Assembly (NCBI GenBank): GCA_033032865.1
Contig: JAWHQI010000258.1
Span: 3,968,001-4,032,000, forward strand
Length of the DNA: 64,000 nucleotides
Direction: 5' to 3'
DNA from: Dactylorhiza incarnata
Taxonomy: Eukaryota; Streptophyta; Magnoliopsida; Asparagales; Orchidaceae
The position numbers were made by a program, and so were the translations under genes. Below are positions 31,232 to 41,790 of this stretch, one piece after another. Under the pieces are notes generated by a model that saw nothing but the letters and a program-made list of their open reading frames with translations, was not told the DNA's origin and made no database searches. Within the stretch, counting starts at the first letter, position 1, and every line of letters begins with the position of its first letter.

Positions 31232-33970
31232 CAAGCTTGTAGATGTTGGACGACATGTTCGACATGTTGTCCGACATGTAATTTCTGAGGAGGAATCGAC
31301 ACGGTTTCGCCACATTTAACATTTCTGACGTTTTCTAGTATGGAGGGCGCCATGTCGGGCGAAACCGCAAATGGCGGCCCAATATTACGGACAATGGCAG
31401 GTTTAGCAGCTGAATTCAAAATTAACGATATATACTCAATTACTTATACTTTATAAGTTTATAGTTTATATAATAGTTACAACTTATAAGTTAATACTTA
31501 TTAGTTATTTCATTACCGCTCTTCGACTCCTCGTTTCACGCATGTGGCTGCCCTAGCTGCGATTTCGACTCTCCTTCAACTCTCCTGCTATCTTCCTCCT
31601 CTCTCGGCTATGGTTCTCTGGTTCTCTGGTGATTCTCGCATTTGGGTTTTGGTTCTCTGGTGGTTCTCTCGTCTCTTTCGTAACTTCATTTGGTCTGGTT
31701 CTACGTTGTCGTCTGCCGCGTCTTCTTCTCGGCACTGGTTCTCGACACAGTTCTTGCTCTCCTAACTCCTCTCATTCTTTGTGGCTCATCCCCTCGGCAC
31801 TTTGAGTTTTTTTTTAAGTTATTAGCTTGGTTTATGCAGCCTTTCACGGTATCTATGGCTGGTTGGTTGCTATGGATCGAGTATGGACGTTTTTTTTGTC
31901 TTTCTGTGGTTGTTGTGGCAATGTGGCTATTGTCGTGTTGTGGCATTGTGACTATTGTAGTGTTATGGCATTGTAGTTGTTGTGGCATTGTGGTTGTTGT
32001 TTCTCTCTTTCTCCCTTCCTTTACTCCTTTATTTCTCTCTTCCCTCTTCCTCTATTTCTCTTTATTTCTCTCTTCCTAATCCTCTCTTTCTCTCTTCCTC
32101 TACTTCTGACTTTGCCGAATATATGATTGTGTTGTGGTATTGTGGTTGCTGTCACTCTCTTCCTCTCTTCCTTCCATTATTTTTCTATTCAAATAGGTAT
32201 CTTAATAGTTAGTATCTAATATTCATGTGTAGTAGTCTAGTACCTATTGATTTATGATTAATTTGTTTCTTATCTATCAATTATCTTGAGTTGTAGGCTA
32301 CAACTACAGTTTTGGGTGGGACTTTTTGACTGAATGTTGAGCTTGTCATTCTTGTATTTGCCCAATTGGTGAAAGTTCTCAGAAGAGCTGATGGGGACAC
32401 AACTTCAATTGGATGGTTGTATGGTAATATGACGAAGGCTAGAGAGAAGGTTGTTGTTGCTCTTGAGTTTAAGGAGAGTAAATATCTTCTCATATGGAAG
32501 TTGATAGATATAAGAGTATAAACTAAGATAAGCAGTCCTCTGCATCTAACAGACTATTTTCTGAATCACTTCTTCTACTACCCAAATAGAGAAGAGATAG
32601 ATGGAGACCCAAAGTTTATGGGTGAATTTATTGACTGCCTCACTAGAATGTACTCTCATGATCCTTTTATGCAAGATGTCATTACTGCTAAGGTTGAAGT
32701 TTATCAGCTAGAACAAGGATTATTTGCCCAGAACATAGCAAAGAGGCAAAGAGTACTCCCAGAATTTAATCCAGTTATATTTTCAATAATATTTTTCACC
32801 AAACAATTGTTGGATTATTTTTTTGTACTGAACTACTAATAATTTGCTATTTTTCTATAAGCACATTGGTGAAAGTTCTATGGAATTGAAACTCCAAATT
32901 TGAGCACTATGGCCATGAGAATTTTGAACTTGACAACTAGTTCCTCCGATTGCGAAAGAAATTGGATCACTTTTGAGATGGTAATTTACTTGTGTGTGTA
33001 TTAAATTTTCAACAATATTTTGAGATGATAACAATTTTTAATGTTTCTATTATATTTAGATTCATTCTAAGAAGAGGAATAGACTAGAAAGCAAAAGATT
33101 GACTGGTCTTGTGTTTGTGAAATTCAATTCTAAGCTGAAGTCGAAATATTCTGATCCATCTCGAGACTCATTGTCTGTAAAGAGTATTGATGAAGGAAAA
33201 GTTGTTGAGCGGTTAGCGGGTCTTGTTGATGATGTTGTTGATGATGATGATAACTAAGTGTTTCCTGGAGAAGGGTTGACTTTGGCTCAGATTGGTGACA
33301 TTGTCGATGCTGATGTGGGTTTTAGGATAAGTGCAAGGCCGGCTTTAAAACAGGCATGTACGGAAAAAGTGAAAGGAAAATGGCCTATGTCGGAGAGGGA
33401 CGAGGATGAGAATTCTGAGGAGGACATTGTTGATGTTAATGTTTTACAATTCCGAGGACTACCCAACAAATCAAGAATCATGATGTTATTTAAGTGAGTT
33501 GTATTTAGTTGATTTTTTTATCATGTTCATTAATCTTTAATATAGTTCTTACTTAAATGTTCGTTCATTGATTTCAGGAAAACAATATTATAGATTTATA
33601 GTAGAGTAGCATATTTTTTGAAGCACTCGCATTTTGGTAATCAGCTGAGGTAAGACGATATTTTCCATTTTAATATGATTTTGTGATGTTATATTATATG
33701 ATTGAAAGTATATAATATTTTTATTTATTATAAATTGGTTACACACTTGTTAGTACTTTAATTTTCTCATATGAATTTTAGTTTACACTTAATTAGACAA
33801 AATAATTACCATCTAATTAATAAATGAAAATATTATGTTGATATTATTTAATATATATATAATTATAATATTACAATCCGACATTTTGAAATGTCCTCGA
33901 TATATCCCCAGCAATTCGACATAAAAAACTCAAACCGACATGAGCCCGACATCCGACATCTGCAACCTTG
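31232..33970 (+). mobile_element. hAT DNA transposon with decayed transposase
   Basis: Ends CAAGCTTGTAGATGTTGGA and (reverse) CAAGGTTGCAGATGTCGGA are terminal inverted repeats. The 8-bp flanks ATCTTGAC (31224-31231) and AACTTGAC (33971-33978) differ at one base. Subterminal copies of the CGACAT/ATGTCG word on both ends are typical of transposase binding regions. The 2.7-kb element holds the C-terminal half of a hAT transposase. Another end of this family is at 63050-63204. Confidence 0.85.
32340..33497 (+). pseudogene. hAT transposase, C-terminal half with dimerisation domain
   Basis: Readable segments are LVKVLRRADGDTTSIGWLYG, then VVVALEFKESKYLLIWKLID, LHLTDYFLNHFFYYPN, GEFIDCLTRMYSHDPFMQD, then KFYGIETPNLSTMAMRILNL and TTSSSDCERNWITFEM, the hAT dimerisation domain. 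An intron (about 32979-33060, GTAATT to TTTAG) follows, then IHSKKRNRLESKRLTGLVFV. A conserved Trp codon is TGA and other stops are present, so the gene is dead. The BED finger and the catalytic N-terminal part are not seen. The 600 bp before it are CT-rich with no recognised coding. Confidence 0.85.
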
Positions 33971-34080
33971 AACTTGACATTCTTATTATATGTCAGTCGG
34001 ACATTATACTTTGATTTTTTTTGTTCAACAATTCATCATAATAGTGGTTTATTTCCATTTCCAAAAATTTAACTTTTAAG

Positions 34081-35340
34081 CCCTTCTGACATTCTTTTAT
34101 CAATAACAACTCGGAGAGGCTTCTCTATTTAAAGTAATTAGTTTTAGTTCTATTAGTTATATCTTCTATATCACTGTACATCATCATTATTTCATTATAT
34201 TGAGCAAAGATAATTAAACTTAAGCTTTTGTATAACTGTCCCTAGGGTTTATAGATTTTCTTAGAAGGATAAAGGTTTGTGTGGTTTGTAATCAGGTCCC
34301 TAAACTTATGAAAATATTGCAAGCAAGGACAAGTATTCCAAAGTTTAGAAAAAAAGAAAAATCCAATATCGTATTCACATAATGGGTTAGGGAAACAGGA
34401 AATTACAGAAATGCTTGGATATTAATATTAAGGCTAATAATCAGTGACTTGATATATATTTCAATTCGCCCCCTCAAGTCGGACAAAAAATAACAATCAT
34501 TCTCAGCTTGAGTATATCGTCAATAAACACATCATAGCCTAGATCTTTGGTGAAAACGTCCGCCAGCTGGTCTTTGGAATGAACAAAAGGAGTAACGACA
34601 TTCACTTTGTCAAGATGTTCTTTGATAAAATGTCTGTCAATTTTTGCATGCTTGGTTCTGTCATGTCGAACAGGATTGTGAGTTATGCTGATGACAGACT
34701 TGTTATCGCAACACAATGAGAAAGGCTTGGGTTCAAGGATCTCTACATCCTATAGAGTAGATGTCAACCACAATCCTTCACAGAAGCCTTGAGACATGAC
34801 CTTATATTTATCCTCCGCAGTAGATCTGGACACCACATTTTCTTTCTTGCTCCTTCAGGTCACCAAGTATCGTCCGCAGTAACCCTTCTGACATTCTTTT
34901 ATCATCCTGACTTCCCGCCCAATCAGTATCAGCGAAGACTTCAATTCTTAAGTGATTGTTTCTGGAAAATAATAGTCTTCGACCAGGAGACTCCTTAAGA
35001 TATCTCAAAACACAATGTATCGCCTCTTGGTGGCGAGCTCTTGGAGCATGCATGTGTCTACTCAAGATCACTACAATGTATGTAATATCAAGACGTATGT
35101 GACAAGTATATAAATCTCTTAACAAAACTATGATAACTAGACATGTCAATCTTATCACCTTGTCTATCATCAATGATCTTGTGAATTTCCTCAATGGGAG
35201 TGTTCATTGGAGCACAACCAAGAATCTTTGTTTCCTTCAGAAGATCCAAAACGTATTTCCTTTTAGAAATGGAGATACCCTTATTGGACCTAGCAAAGTA
35301 CCTAAGTTCCCTTGATCTTTGACCTCGAATTCCTTAGACA
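34081..35340 (-). mobile_element. copia remnant G (RT end, RNase H and 3' LTR)
   Basis: The minus strand from 35340 gives the RT end (SKRKYVLDLLKETKILGCAP region), then YLSHIRLDITYIVVILSRHM and VFADTDWAGSQDD, and RNase H end CCDNKSVISITHNPVRHDRT, KDQLADVFTKDLG. A polypurine tract (minus ACTTGAGGGGGCG, about 34480) is followed by a probable 3' LTR reaching to about 34081, with a TATA-like TTTAAATAGAG near 34120. The rest of the element is missing. Confidence 0.75.
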
Positions 35341-35354
35341 TTCGGGCATTGAGT

Positions 35355-37004
35355 GTCGGGAATAAAGAGAAATGTTTGGGCTCCACAAAGGAGACCTAGA
35401 ATATATATATATATATCCAATATTACAATATTTCTCATACACCATACACGTATTACACAATAATTATAACTCCAATACTCCCCCTCAAGCTGGTGCAAAG
35501 ATGTCAATCATGCCCAGCTTGGAAATGGTCAAATCAGACCGAGTAGGACCAAGAGCTTTAGTGAATGCATCAGCAACCTGGTCAACCGAGGGGACATAAG
35601 CAGGAAGAACAGTCCCAGTACGAACGTGGTCACGCAGAAAATGAAAATCCATCTCGATGTGCTTGGTGCGCTCATGAAGCACTGAATCCTGGGTAAGTAG
35701 GAGAGCTGACTTATTATCACAGTAGAGAGTCGAGCCAGCAACAAGAGATGGGCCAAGTTCAGTCAGCATCGATCAGAGCCAAACCAATTCAGTGACGCTG
35801 TGTGCCATGGCGTGGTACTCTGACTCAGCCGATGAGCGAGATACGATGGTTTTTTTCTTACTCCGCCATGAAACAAGATGATCACCATGGAAAACACAGA
35901 GACCGGACGTGGAGTGTCGATCGGTCAAAGAGCCAGCAAAATCTGCATCAGTGAAGCAGGAGAGAGTAGAGGCATTATCCGCCCGATAGAACAGTCCAAG
36001 ACCAGGAGCGCGCTTAAGATAGCGAAGAACACGTCGAGCAGCCTCAAGGTGAGATGTCCTGGGAGAGTGCATAAACGGGCTCAAAACGCCCACTGAGAAG
36101 CTGATGACGGGCCTAGTATTGGGCTCTGTTTGGCGGAGCGGCTGCGGATCAGGGAGAGATTCCTGATCCGCAGTCGTGGAAAGCTCTCGTTTGGCGGAGC
36201 GGATGCGTAGCGGCGGTTTGCAGCGCCTCCGCTGAATCAGCAGAAAAACGCCGCTCCTTCAACCGCCGCTGCGCCTCCACGGTTGCGGATCACTCCTCCA
36301 ACCGCCGCTCCTCCAATCCGCCGCTCCTCCAACCTCCGCGCCAAACAGAGCCTTAGTCAAGTATATCAAGCGGCCAACCAGACGCTGGTACTGAGAGGGA
36401 TCTGATAAAGGATCACCAGATTCAGCATGAAGGCGATGGTTAGTATCGATAGGAGTACTCGCAGGACGACACCCAAGTAGACAGACCCGTGTCCGAAGAT
36501 CTAAGGTGTACTTGCGCTGCGATATGGAGATACCCTGTCGTGAGCGAGAAATTCAATCCCAAGGAAATAACGGAGGGGTCCAAGGTCTTTCACCTCGAAG
36601 ACAGAGCGTAGCGTAGCTTTCACCTCAGAGATGCCAGAAGGGTCATCACCGGTGAGAATAATATTGTCTATGTAGACCAAGATAATGGCACGACGGCCCT
36701 CTGGAGTGGCACGGATGAAGCAAGTGTGATCTGCACAGCACTGAGTGAAACCGGGCTGAAGGATAACTGAGCTGAACCGTTCAAACCAGGCACGCGGGAA
36801 CTGCTTTAAGCCGTACAGAGATTTGTGCAGTCGGCATACTCTCCCCGAATACTCCCCCTTAAGGGCAAACCCTGGAGGGGGAACCATATAGACCTCCTCC
36901 TATAAATCTCCATGCAGGAAAGCATTTTTGACATCGAGCTGGTAGAGCGGCCACGCCCGAGAGGCCGCAAGAGAGAGCAGAAGGCGGATACTGGTCAACT
37001 TAGC
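35355..37004 (-). mobile_element. copia remnant H (RT, RNase H and 3' LTR)
   Basis: A short 3' LTR (35355-35477, TGTCGGGAATAAAG on the plus strand) is followed on the minus strand by the polypurine tract TTGAGGGGGAG, RNase H (FTDADFAGSLTDRHSTSG, WRSKKKTIVSRSSAESEYHA, YCDNKSALLLTQDSVLHERT) and RT (FALKGEYSGRVCRLHKSLYG, YIDNIILTGDDPSG). The RT catalytic YVDD is YIDN here. A MITE sits in it at 36122-36352. Homology stops abruptly at about 37004, where element I begins in opposite orientation. Confidence 0.85.
36122..36352. mobile_element. Tourist-like (PIF/Harbinger) MITE in copia H
   Basis: Ends GGCTCTGTTTGGCG and CGCCAAACAGAGCC, same as the MITE at 9457. Flanks are TTG and TTA; the copia frame shows the original site was TTA. 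Internal GCGGCGGTT/AACCGCCGC words form a long stem. Confidence 0.85.
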
Positions 37005-37375
37005 CCGCCTCGCTCCTTCTCGTCCTTCCTCCGGCGACCCCTCTCCTGCACGCTCGTCTCCTCCTCGCTCGACTCCTCCTCGCCTGCGTCTGTCGCGCGC
37101 GTTCGCCTGGACTTGTCGCTCCCGCATTGTCCGCGCCCCACCTAGCCACTCGTCGTGCGATCCTTCTTCTCTGTCGCACCCGATCGGGCTGCTGGCTTCT
37201 TTGGCCTAGCTTGTCGCCGGCGCCCGACCTAGCCGCTTCCAGCCGGCCGTTTTGTCATCCATGGGGACTGCCGGAGACACCGCCCTCACATCCTCCGGTG
37301 TTCTCTTCGGCTTTCAGATCTAAGGGGCACCTGTAGGATGTTTCTTTAACTCTTTTGTGATATCTTCGTTCCCCA

Positions 37376-39391
37376 ATGGATGATCCATCCGATGTCTCCC
37401 CTTCCTCTCAATCCGGTTCTCTTCCCGGTTCCTCCGCTCCCCGATCCGGTGCTTTGCCCGGTTCCTCGGGTGATCCTCCTCGGAGTCATGGCCAGTCTGG
37501 CTCATTGAAGATTACTACTGTTGCCTTGGATGGCACAAATTATCTGGAATGGTCACGGGCGGCCCAGCATGCTATTCGCAGCCACCAGTTATATGGACTT
37601 ATTGATGGTACCACTACTGAACCACCACGCACCGATCCCTCATGGCGCAAATGGGATGCGGACAATTCGTTAGTCGTCTCGTGGTTACTTCATTCGATGT
37701 CTCCTCAGGTGTATCGGAGTTATATGATGTTGGACTCCGCCTATGATATTTGGACACGGGCCCGTGATACTTACTCTCAGGCGGGCAGTTCGATGCAAGT
37801 GTACGAGCTCACTCGCCGTGTTCTGGAACTGAAGCAGGGGACTATGACCATTGCCGCCTACTATTCTGAGTTTGAGCGTCTTTATCAAGAGCTCGATTTC
37901 TTCAATACTTTCGCTGCTGCTTGTACGGTTGATGCGGTGGCCCTTCAGAAAGCTAACGATCGATTCCGGGTTCACGTGTTTCTTATGGGGCTCAACATGG
38001 AGTTTGACGTTGTTCGCCTACACGTCCTCCATCGTGAGCCGCTTCCCTCTCTTCGGGAGGCCTTCAGAATGCTCCTCAGTAATGAGAATCGTCGTCGCAC
38101 TCTCGACCCCGCTACTGATCACTCTGCGCTGGCTGGGATGTCGCGCGGACCCCCTCCTGTCTGTAGTTATTGTGGGAAGACTGGCCATATCAAGAACTCT
38201 TGTTTCCGCCTGCATCCGCACCTTGCCCCTGGTGGCCGGGGCTCCAGTACCCGTGGTAGAGGTGGGCACCGTGGTAGTGGTGGTCGTCACTCTGGTGATC
38301 GCTCTCATTCTTCTGCACATTCTACTGAGGTTCTGGAGGACACCTCTGGAGGCATGTCTGCCTGTGAATTGGAGGCCTTTCGACGCATGTTGCGCTCCCA
38401 CGCAGATTCTGCTCCTGCTGCTTCTCATGCTGTTGTTGCCACTTCAGGCCTGTCCAGTGCTAATGCCGTGTCTTCCCCTCCTTCCGAGTGGATTATCGAC
38501 TCAGGTGCAACCGACCACATGACTGGTTCTGCTTCAGGTTTTACCTCCTATACCCCCCTTTCTGGTCGTGATAAGGTTATTGCTGCTAATGGCTCTCTCT
38601 CTTCCATCGCTGGAAAAGGGACTGTCCCTTGTTCTCCTGACCTATCACTGTCCTCAGTTTTGCATGTTCCCTCTTTTCCCCGTAATTTACTTTCTATTAG
38701 TCATTTGACTAACTCTTTACACTGTTCCGTGACATTCTTTCCTGATGTTTGTGTGTTTCAGGATCTGGGTACGAGGCGGACGCTTGGCAGTGGTAGGAAT
38801 GTTGGCGGACTGTACTTGCTGAACCAGTCTTCACCCAGTGCTCTCTCTTCCACCAGATCTCCGACTCTTCATGACATCCGACGCTGGCATCAACGCCTTG
38901 GCCACCCTTCTCCTTTGTATCTTACTAAGTTGTTTCCTGTTTTTCATCCGTTAATTCAGTCATTCTCTTGTGATGCGTGTGAACAGTCTAAACATGTCCG
39001 TCGGAGTACGAGTCATTTATCTGTCCCTAGTCTATGTCCTTTTGATGTTATTCACTCTGATGTTTGGGGCCCGTCCACAGTGTTATCTTTATCTGGCTAT
39101 AAATGGTTTGTTACGTTTATTGATTGTCACTCCCGCACTACGTGGCCTTATTTGCTTAAAAGGAAAAGTGATGTGTTTTCTTGTTTTCAAACGTTTCATA
39201 AGCTGGTGACCCAGCAATTTGGCGGAAAAATCTGTGTGCTTCGTAGTGATAATGGTGGGGAATATGACGACCGGGGTGTTTTTGGGGCCTATCTCGCCGA
39301 CCATGGCATTATACATCAAACCACGTGCGTCCACACTTCCACTCAAAATGGGGTGGCTGAGAGGTGGCCCGGTGTTTACTCCTTGCTATGA
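37376..39391 (+). CDS. copia I Gag, protease and integrase core
   Basis: 671 codons from ATG 37376. Order: copia gag (LDGTNYLEWSRAAQHAIRSH near residue 50; ELKQGTMTIAAYYSEFERLY near 155), zinc knuckle CSYCGKTGHIKNSC (near 262), protease WIIDSGATDHMTGSA (near 370), pre-integrase zinc region WHQRLGHPSP...CDACEQSKH (near 500-545), integrase core with HSDVWGP and LRSDNGGEYDD. A loss of about 20 bases right after QNGVAER shifts the frame and ends the product at LL. It is otherwise free of stops. Confidence 0.9.
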   Translation: MDDPSDVSPSSQSGSLPGSSAPRSGALPGSSGDPPRSHGQSGSLKITTVALDGTNYLEWSRAAQHAIRSHQLYGLIDGTTTEPPRTDPSWRKWDADNSLVVSWLLHSMSPQVYRSYMMLDSAYDIWTRARDTYSQAGSSMQVYELTRRVLELKQGTMTIAAYYSEFERLYQELDFFNTFAAACTVDAVALQKANDRFRVHVFLMGLNMEFDVVRLHVLHREPLPSLREAFRMLLSNENRRRTLDPATDHSALAGMSRGPPPVCSYCGKTGHIKNSCFRLHPHLAPGGRGSSTRGRGGHRGSGGRHSGDRSHSSAHSTEVLEDTSGGMSACELEAFRRMLRSHADSAPAASHAVVATSGLSSANAVSSPPSEWIIDSGATDHMTGSASGFTSYTPLSGRDKVIAANGSLSSIAGKGTVPCSPDLSLSSVLHVPSFPRNLLSISHLTNSLHCSVTFFPDVCVFQDLGTRRTLGSGRNVGGLYLLNQSSPSALSSTRSPTLHDIRRWHQRLGHPSPLYLTKLFPVFHPLIQSFSCDACEQSKHVRRSTSHLSVPSLCPFDVIHSDVWGPSTVLSLSGYKWFVTFIDCHSRTTWPYLLKRKSDVFSCFQTFHKLVTQQFGGKICVLRSDNGGEYDDRGVFGAYLADHGIIHQTTCVHTSTQNGVAERWPGVYSLL

Positions 39392-41664
39392 ACCTTCCTA
39401 AATCCTACTGGGGTGATGCAGTCCTCACTGCTGCTCATCTCATCAACCGCCTTCTGTCTCGTGCTCTCTCTTTTGATACGCCCCTCTCATGTCTTGCCAA
39501 AAACCACATTGTCCATACTTCTCATCTTGCCCCTCGTATATTCGGCTCCGTGTGCTTTGTCCACGTCCATACCCCGCAGCGTGATAAACTCTATGCGCGT
39601 TCCCTGCGGTGTGTTTTTGTTGGTTACTCTCCTACCACCAAAGGGTATCGATGTTATCACCCTCCGACTCGTCGCTACTATTGCACTGTGGATATTACTT
39701 TTTGTGAGGGGGAGTCATACTTTGGTCCTCGTCAGGGGGAGACGACCGGCAATGGTGACGAGACCATCGATTCTCCTCTTCCTATTGTCCATTATCCTCT
39801 TCCTGCCATTGATCCTCCCACTCCTTCCACTTCTCCTATCCCTTCCACTGCTCTTGTTCCTTCCACCTCCGCTCCACCTATACTATACACATACTCCCGT
39901 CGTCCTACGACTGTTGAGCAAGTGCAGACTGAGGATGTTCCGCCAGTGCCAGTGACTGTCCCCGCACCAGATTCTGATGAAGACCTCCATGTTCCTCTTG
40001 CCCGTCTTATAGGTAAAAAGGGTGGCACCAAACACCTAATTGCCAACTACATTTGCTATGATCACCTCTCTCAGGCCCATAAAGCCTTTATCTCTTCTCT
40101 CTCATCTATTGTGATTCCTAAGACTTGGCAGGAGGCTGTTCAAACACCTGAGTGGAAAAAGGCAATGGAGGAGGAACTGTGTGCCTTGGATAAAAATAAG
40201 ACATGGCGGCTTGCTAGTCTTCCCCCTGGGAAGCGAACGGTTGGATCCCGCTGGGTCTTCACAGTTAAACAAAATCAAGATGGAGTGGTGGAGCGGTACA
40301 AGGCTCGTCTGGTGGCTCAGGGATATACCCAAGCTCAGGGCATTGACTACCAGGAGACATTTGCTCCTGTTGCAAAGATGAACTCAATTCGTGTGCTTCT
40401 CTCCTGTGCTGCGAGTCGTAAATGGGAGCTACTACAACTTGATATCAAGAATGCATTCTTGAATGGTGATCTGGAAGAGGAAGTTTACATGGATCTCCCC
40501 CCGGGCTCTGTGATCAAAGGGTCCAAAGGGAAGGTTTGCCACCTTCTTAAATCCCTGTACGGCCTGAAGCAGTCTCCAAGAGCGTGGTTCGGACGCTTTT
40601 ACAAGACCATGCTTCAACTTGGATACACTCAAAGTCAAGCTGATCATACTCTCTTTATCAAGAGGAAGGGTGCTCAGGTTTCTATTCTTATTGTGTATGT
40701 GGATGACATCATCATCACCGGAGACTACTTGGAGGAGATCAATCACTTGAAAAAACAGCTAGGCAAAGAATTTGAAGTCAAGGACTTGGGAAAGCTGAAA
40801 TACTTCTTGGGAATTGAAGTTGCGAGGTCTCAACGTGGGATCTTCATTTCTCAAAGGAAGTATACTCTTGACCTTCTTGAGGAGACTGGGATGCTTGGGT
40901 GTGCCCCCGTGGACACCCCTATTGAGGCTAATCACAAAATTGATGCAGATATTAGTGGGGAGAAAGTGGATGCCTCAAAATACCAACGTCTGGTTGGACG
41001 CCTTATATACTTGTCTCATACCTGTCCTGACATCACATATGTTGTGGGAGTCCTAAGCAGGTATATGCATTCTCCCTCCATACGTCATCAGCAGGCTGCC
41101 TTCAGGGTGTTACGTTACCTCAAGAAGGCACCAGGTCGTGGGATTCTATTCAAAAACAGTCAGTCATTGGAAGTTGAAGTGTTCACAGATGCTGATTGGG
41201 CTGGTAGTCAAGACGATAGAAAGTCTACCACTGGGTACTGCACATTTGTAGGAGGTAACCTGGTCTCATGGAAGAGCAAGAAGCAGAATGTGGTAGCTCG
41301 CTCAAGTGCGGAAGCTGAATATAGGGCTATGGCCCAAGGCGTTTGTGAGGGGCTGTGGTTGAAGACTATCCTTCGTGATATAGGCCTTCAGGGGGACACT
41401 CCTATTATGATCTACTGTGACAACAAGGCGGCTATCAGTATTGCACGCAATCCAGTACAGCATGACAGAACCAAACATGTGGAAGTCGACCGACATTTCT
41501 TCAAGGATCACCTTGACAAGGGGAATATTTGCACTCCTTTTGTGAACTCATTTGATCAGCTTGCTGATGTCTTCACCAAGGGTCTATGCAGCGACAACTT
41601 CAAGGACAATACTGACAAGTTGGGAATGATCAATATATATTCCCAACTTGAGGGGGAGAGTTGA
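39364..41664 (+). CDS. copia I integrase end, reverse transcriptase and RNase H
   Basis: 766 codons open. Starts in the integrase C-terminal part (MNLPKSYWGDAVLTAAHLIN; CVFVGYSPTTKGYRCYHPPT), then a Pro/Thr-rich linker, RT (SRWVFTVKQNQDGVVERYKA; KSLYGLKQSPRAWFGRFYK; catalytic YVDDIIITG near residue 444) and RNase H (FTDADWAGSQDDRKSTTGYC; SSAEAEYRAM; YCDNKAAISIARNPVQHDRT), ending NIYSQLEGES. All catalytic motifs are present, unlike every other copia copy in the window. There is no ATG at its very start; it needs the upstream frame, so it is a broken half of one polyprotein. Confidence 0.9.
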   Translation: MARCLLLAMNLPKSYWGDAVLTAAHLINRLLSRALSFDTPLSCLAKNHIVHTSHLAPRIFGSVCFVHVHTPQRDKLYARSLRCVFVGYSPTTKGYRCYHPPTRRYYCTVDITFCEGESYFGPRQGETTGNGDETIDSPLPIVHYPLPAIDPPTPSTSPIPSTALVPSTSAPPILYTYSRRPTTVEQVQTEDVPPVPVTVPAPDSDEDLHVPLARLIGKKGGTKHLIANYICYDHLSQAHKAFISSLSSIVIPKTWQEAVQTPEWKKAMEEELCALDKNKTWRLASLPPGKRTVGSRWVFTVKQNQDGVVERYKARLVAQGYTQAQGIDYQETFAPVAKMNSIRVLLSCAASRKWELLQLDIKNAFLNGDLEEEVYMDLPPGSVIKGSKGKVCHLLKSLYGLKQSPRAWFGRFYKTMLQLGYTQSQADHTLFIKRKGAQVSILIVYVDDIIITGDYLEEINHLKKQLGKEFEVKDLGKLKYFLGIEVARSQRGIFISQRKYTLDLLEETGMLGCAPVDTPIEANHKIDADISGEKVDASKYQRLVGRLIYLSHTCPDITYVVGVLSRYMHSPSIRHQQAAFRVLRYLKKAPGRGILFKNSQSLEVEVFTDADWAGSQDDRKSTTGYCTFVGGNLVSWKSKKQNVVARSSAEAEYRAMAQGVCEGLWLKTILRDIGLQGDTPIMIYCDNKAAISIARNPVQHDRTKHVEVDRHFFKDHLDKGNICTPFVNSFDQLADVFTKGLCSDNFKDNTDKLGMINIYSQLEGES

Positions 41665-41790
41665 ATATTCGCCTTTTTATCCGCATTTATCTAATACACG
41701 TGATATGTCACGTGTATATCTCCTATATATGTATCTTATTTGCCCGGTTTAGGGCACCAGTTCAATACGATCGATCGCTTTCTACTGGGA

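Larger units (their letters stand above)
37005..41790 (+). mobile_element. Ty1-copia retrotransposon I, nearly complete pol, no 5' LTR
   Basis: A GC-rich leader (37005-37375) precedes gag. Gag to integrase start is one frame, and integrase end to RNase H is a second, both long. A polypurine tract ACTTGAGGGGGAGAG (41648-41662) overlaps the pol stop and is followed by an LTR-like start (TTGAATATTCGCC). No matching 5' LTR is found on the left; instead the leader abuts the inverted remnant H. The LTR end is not fixed; about 41790 is a guess. Confidence 0.85.
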
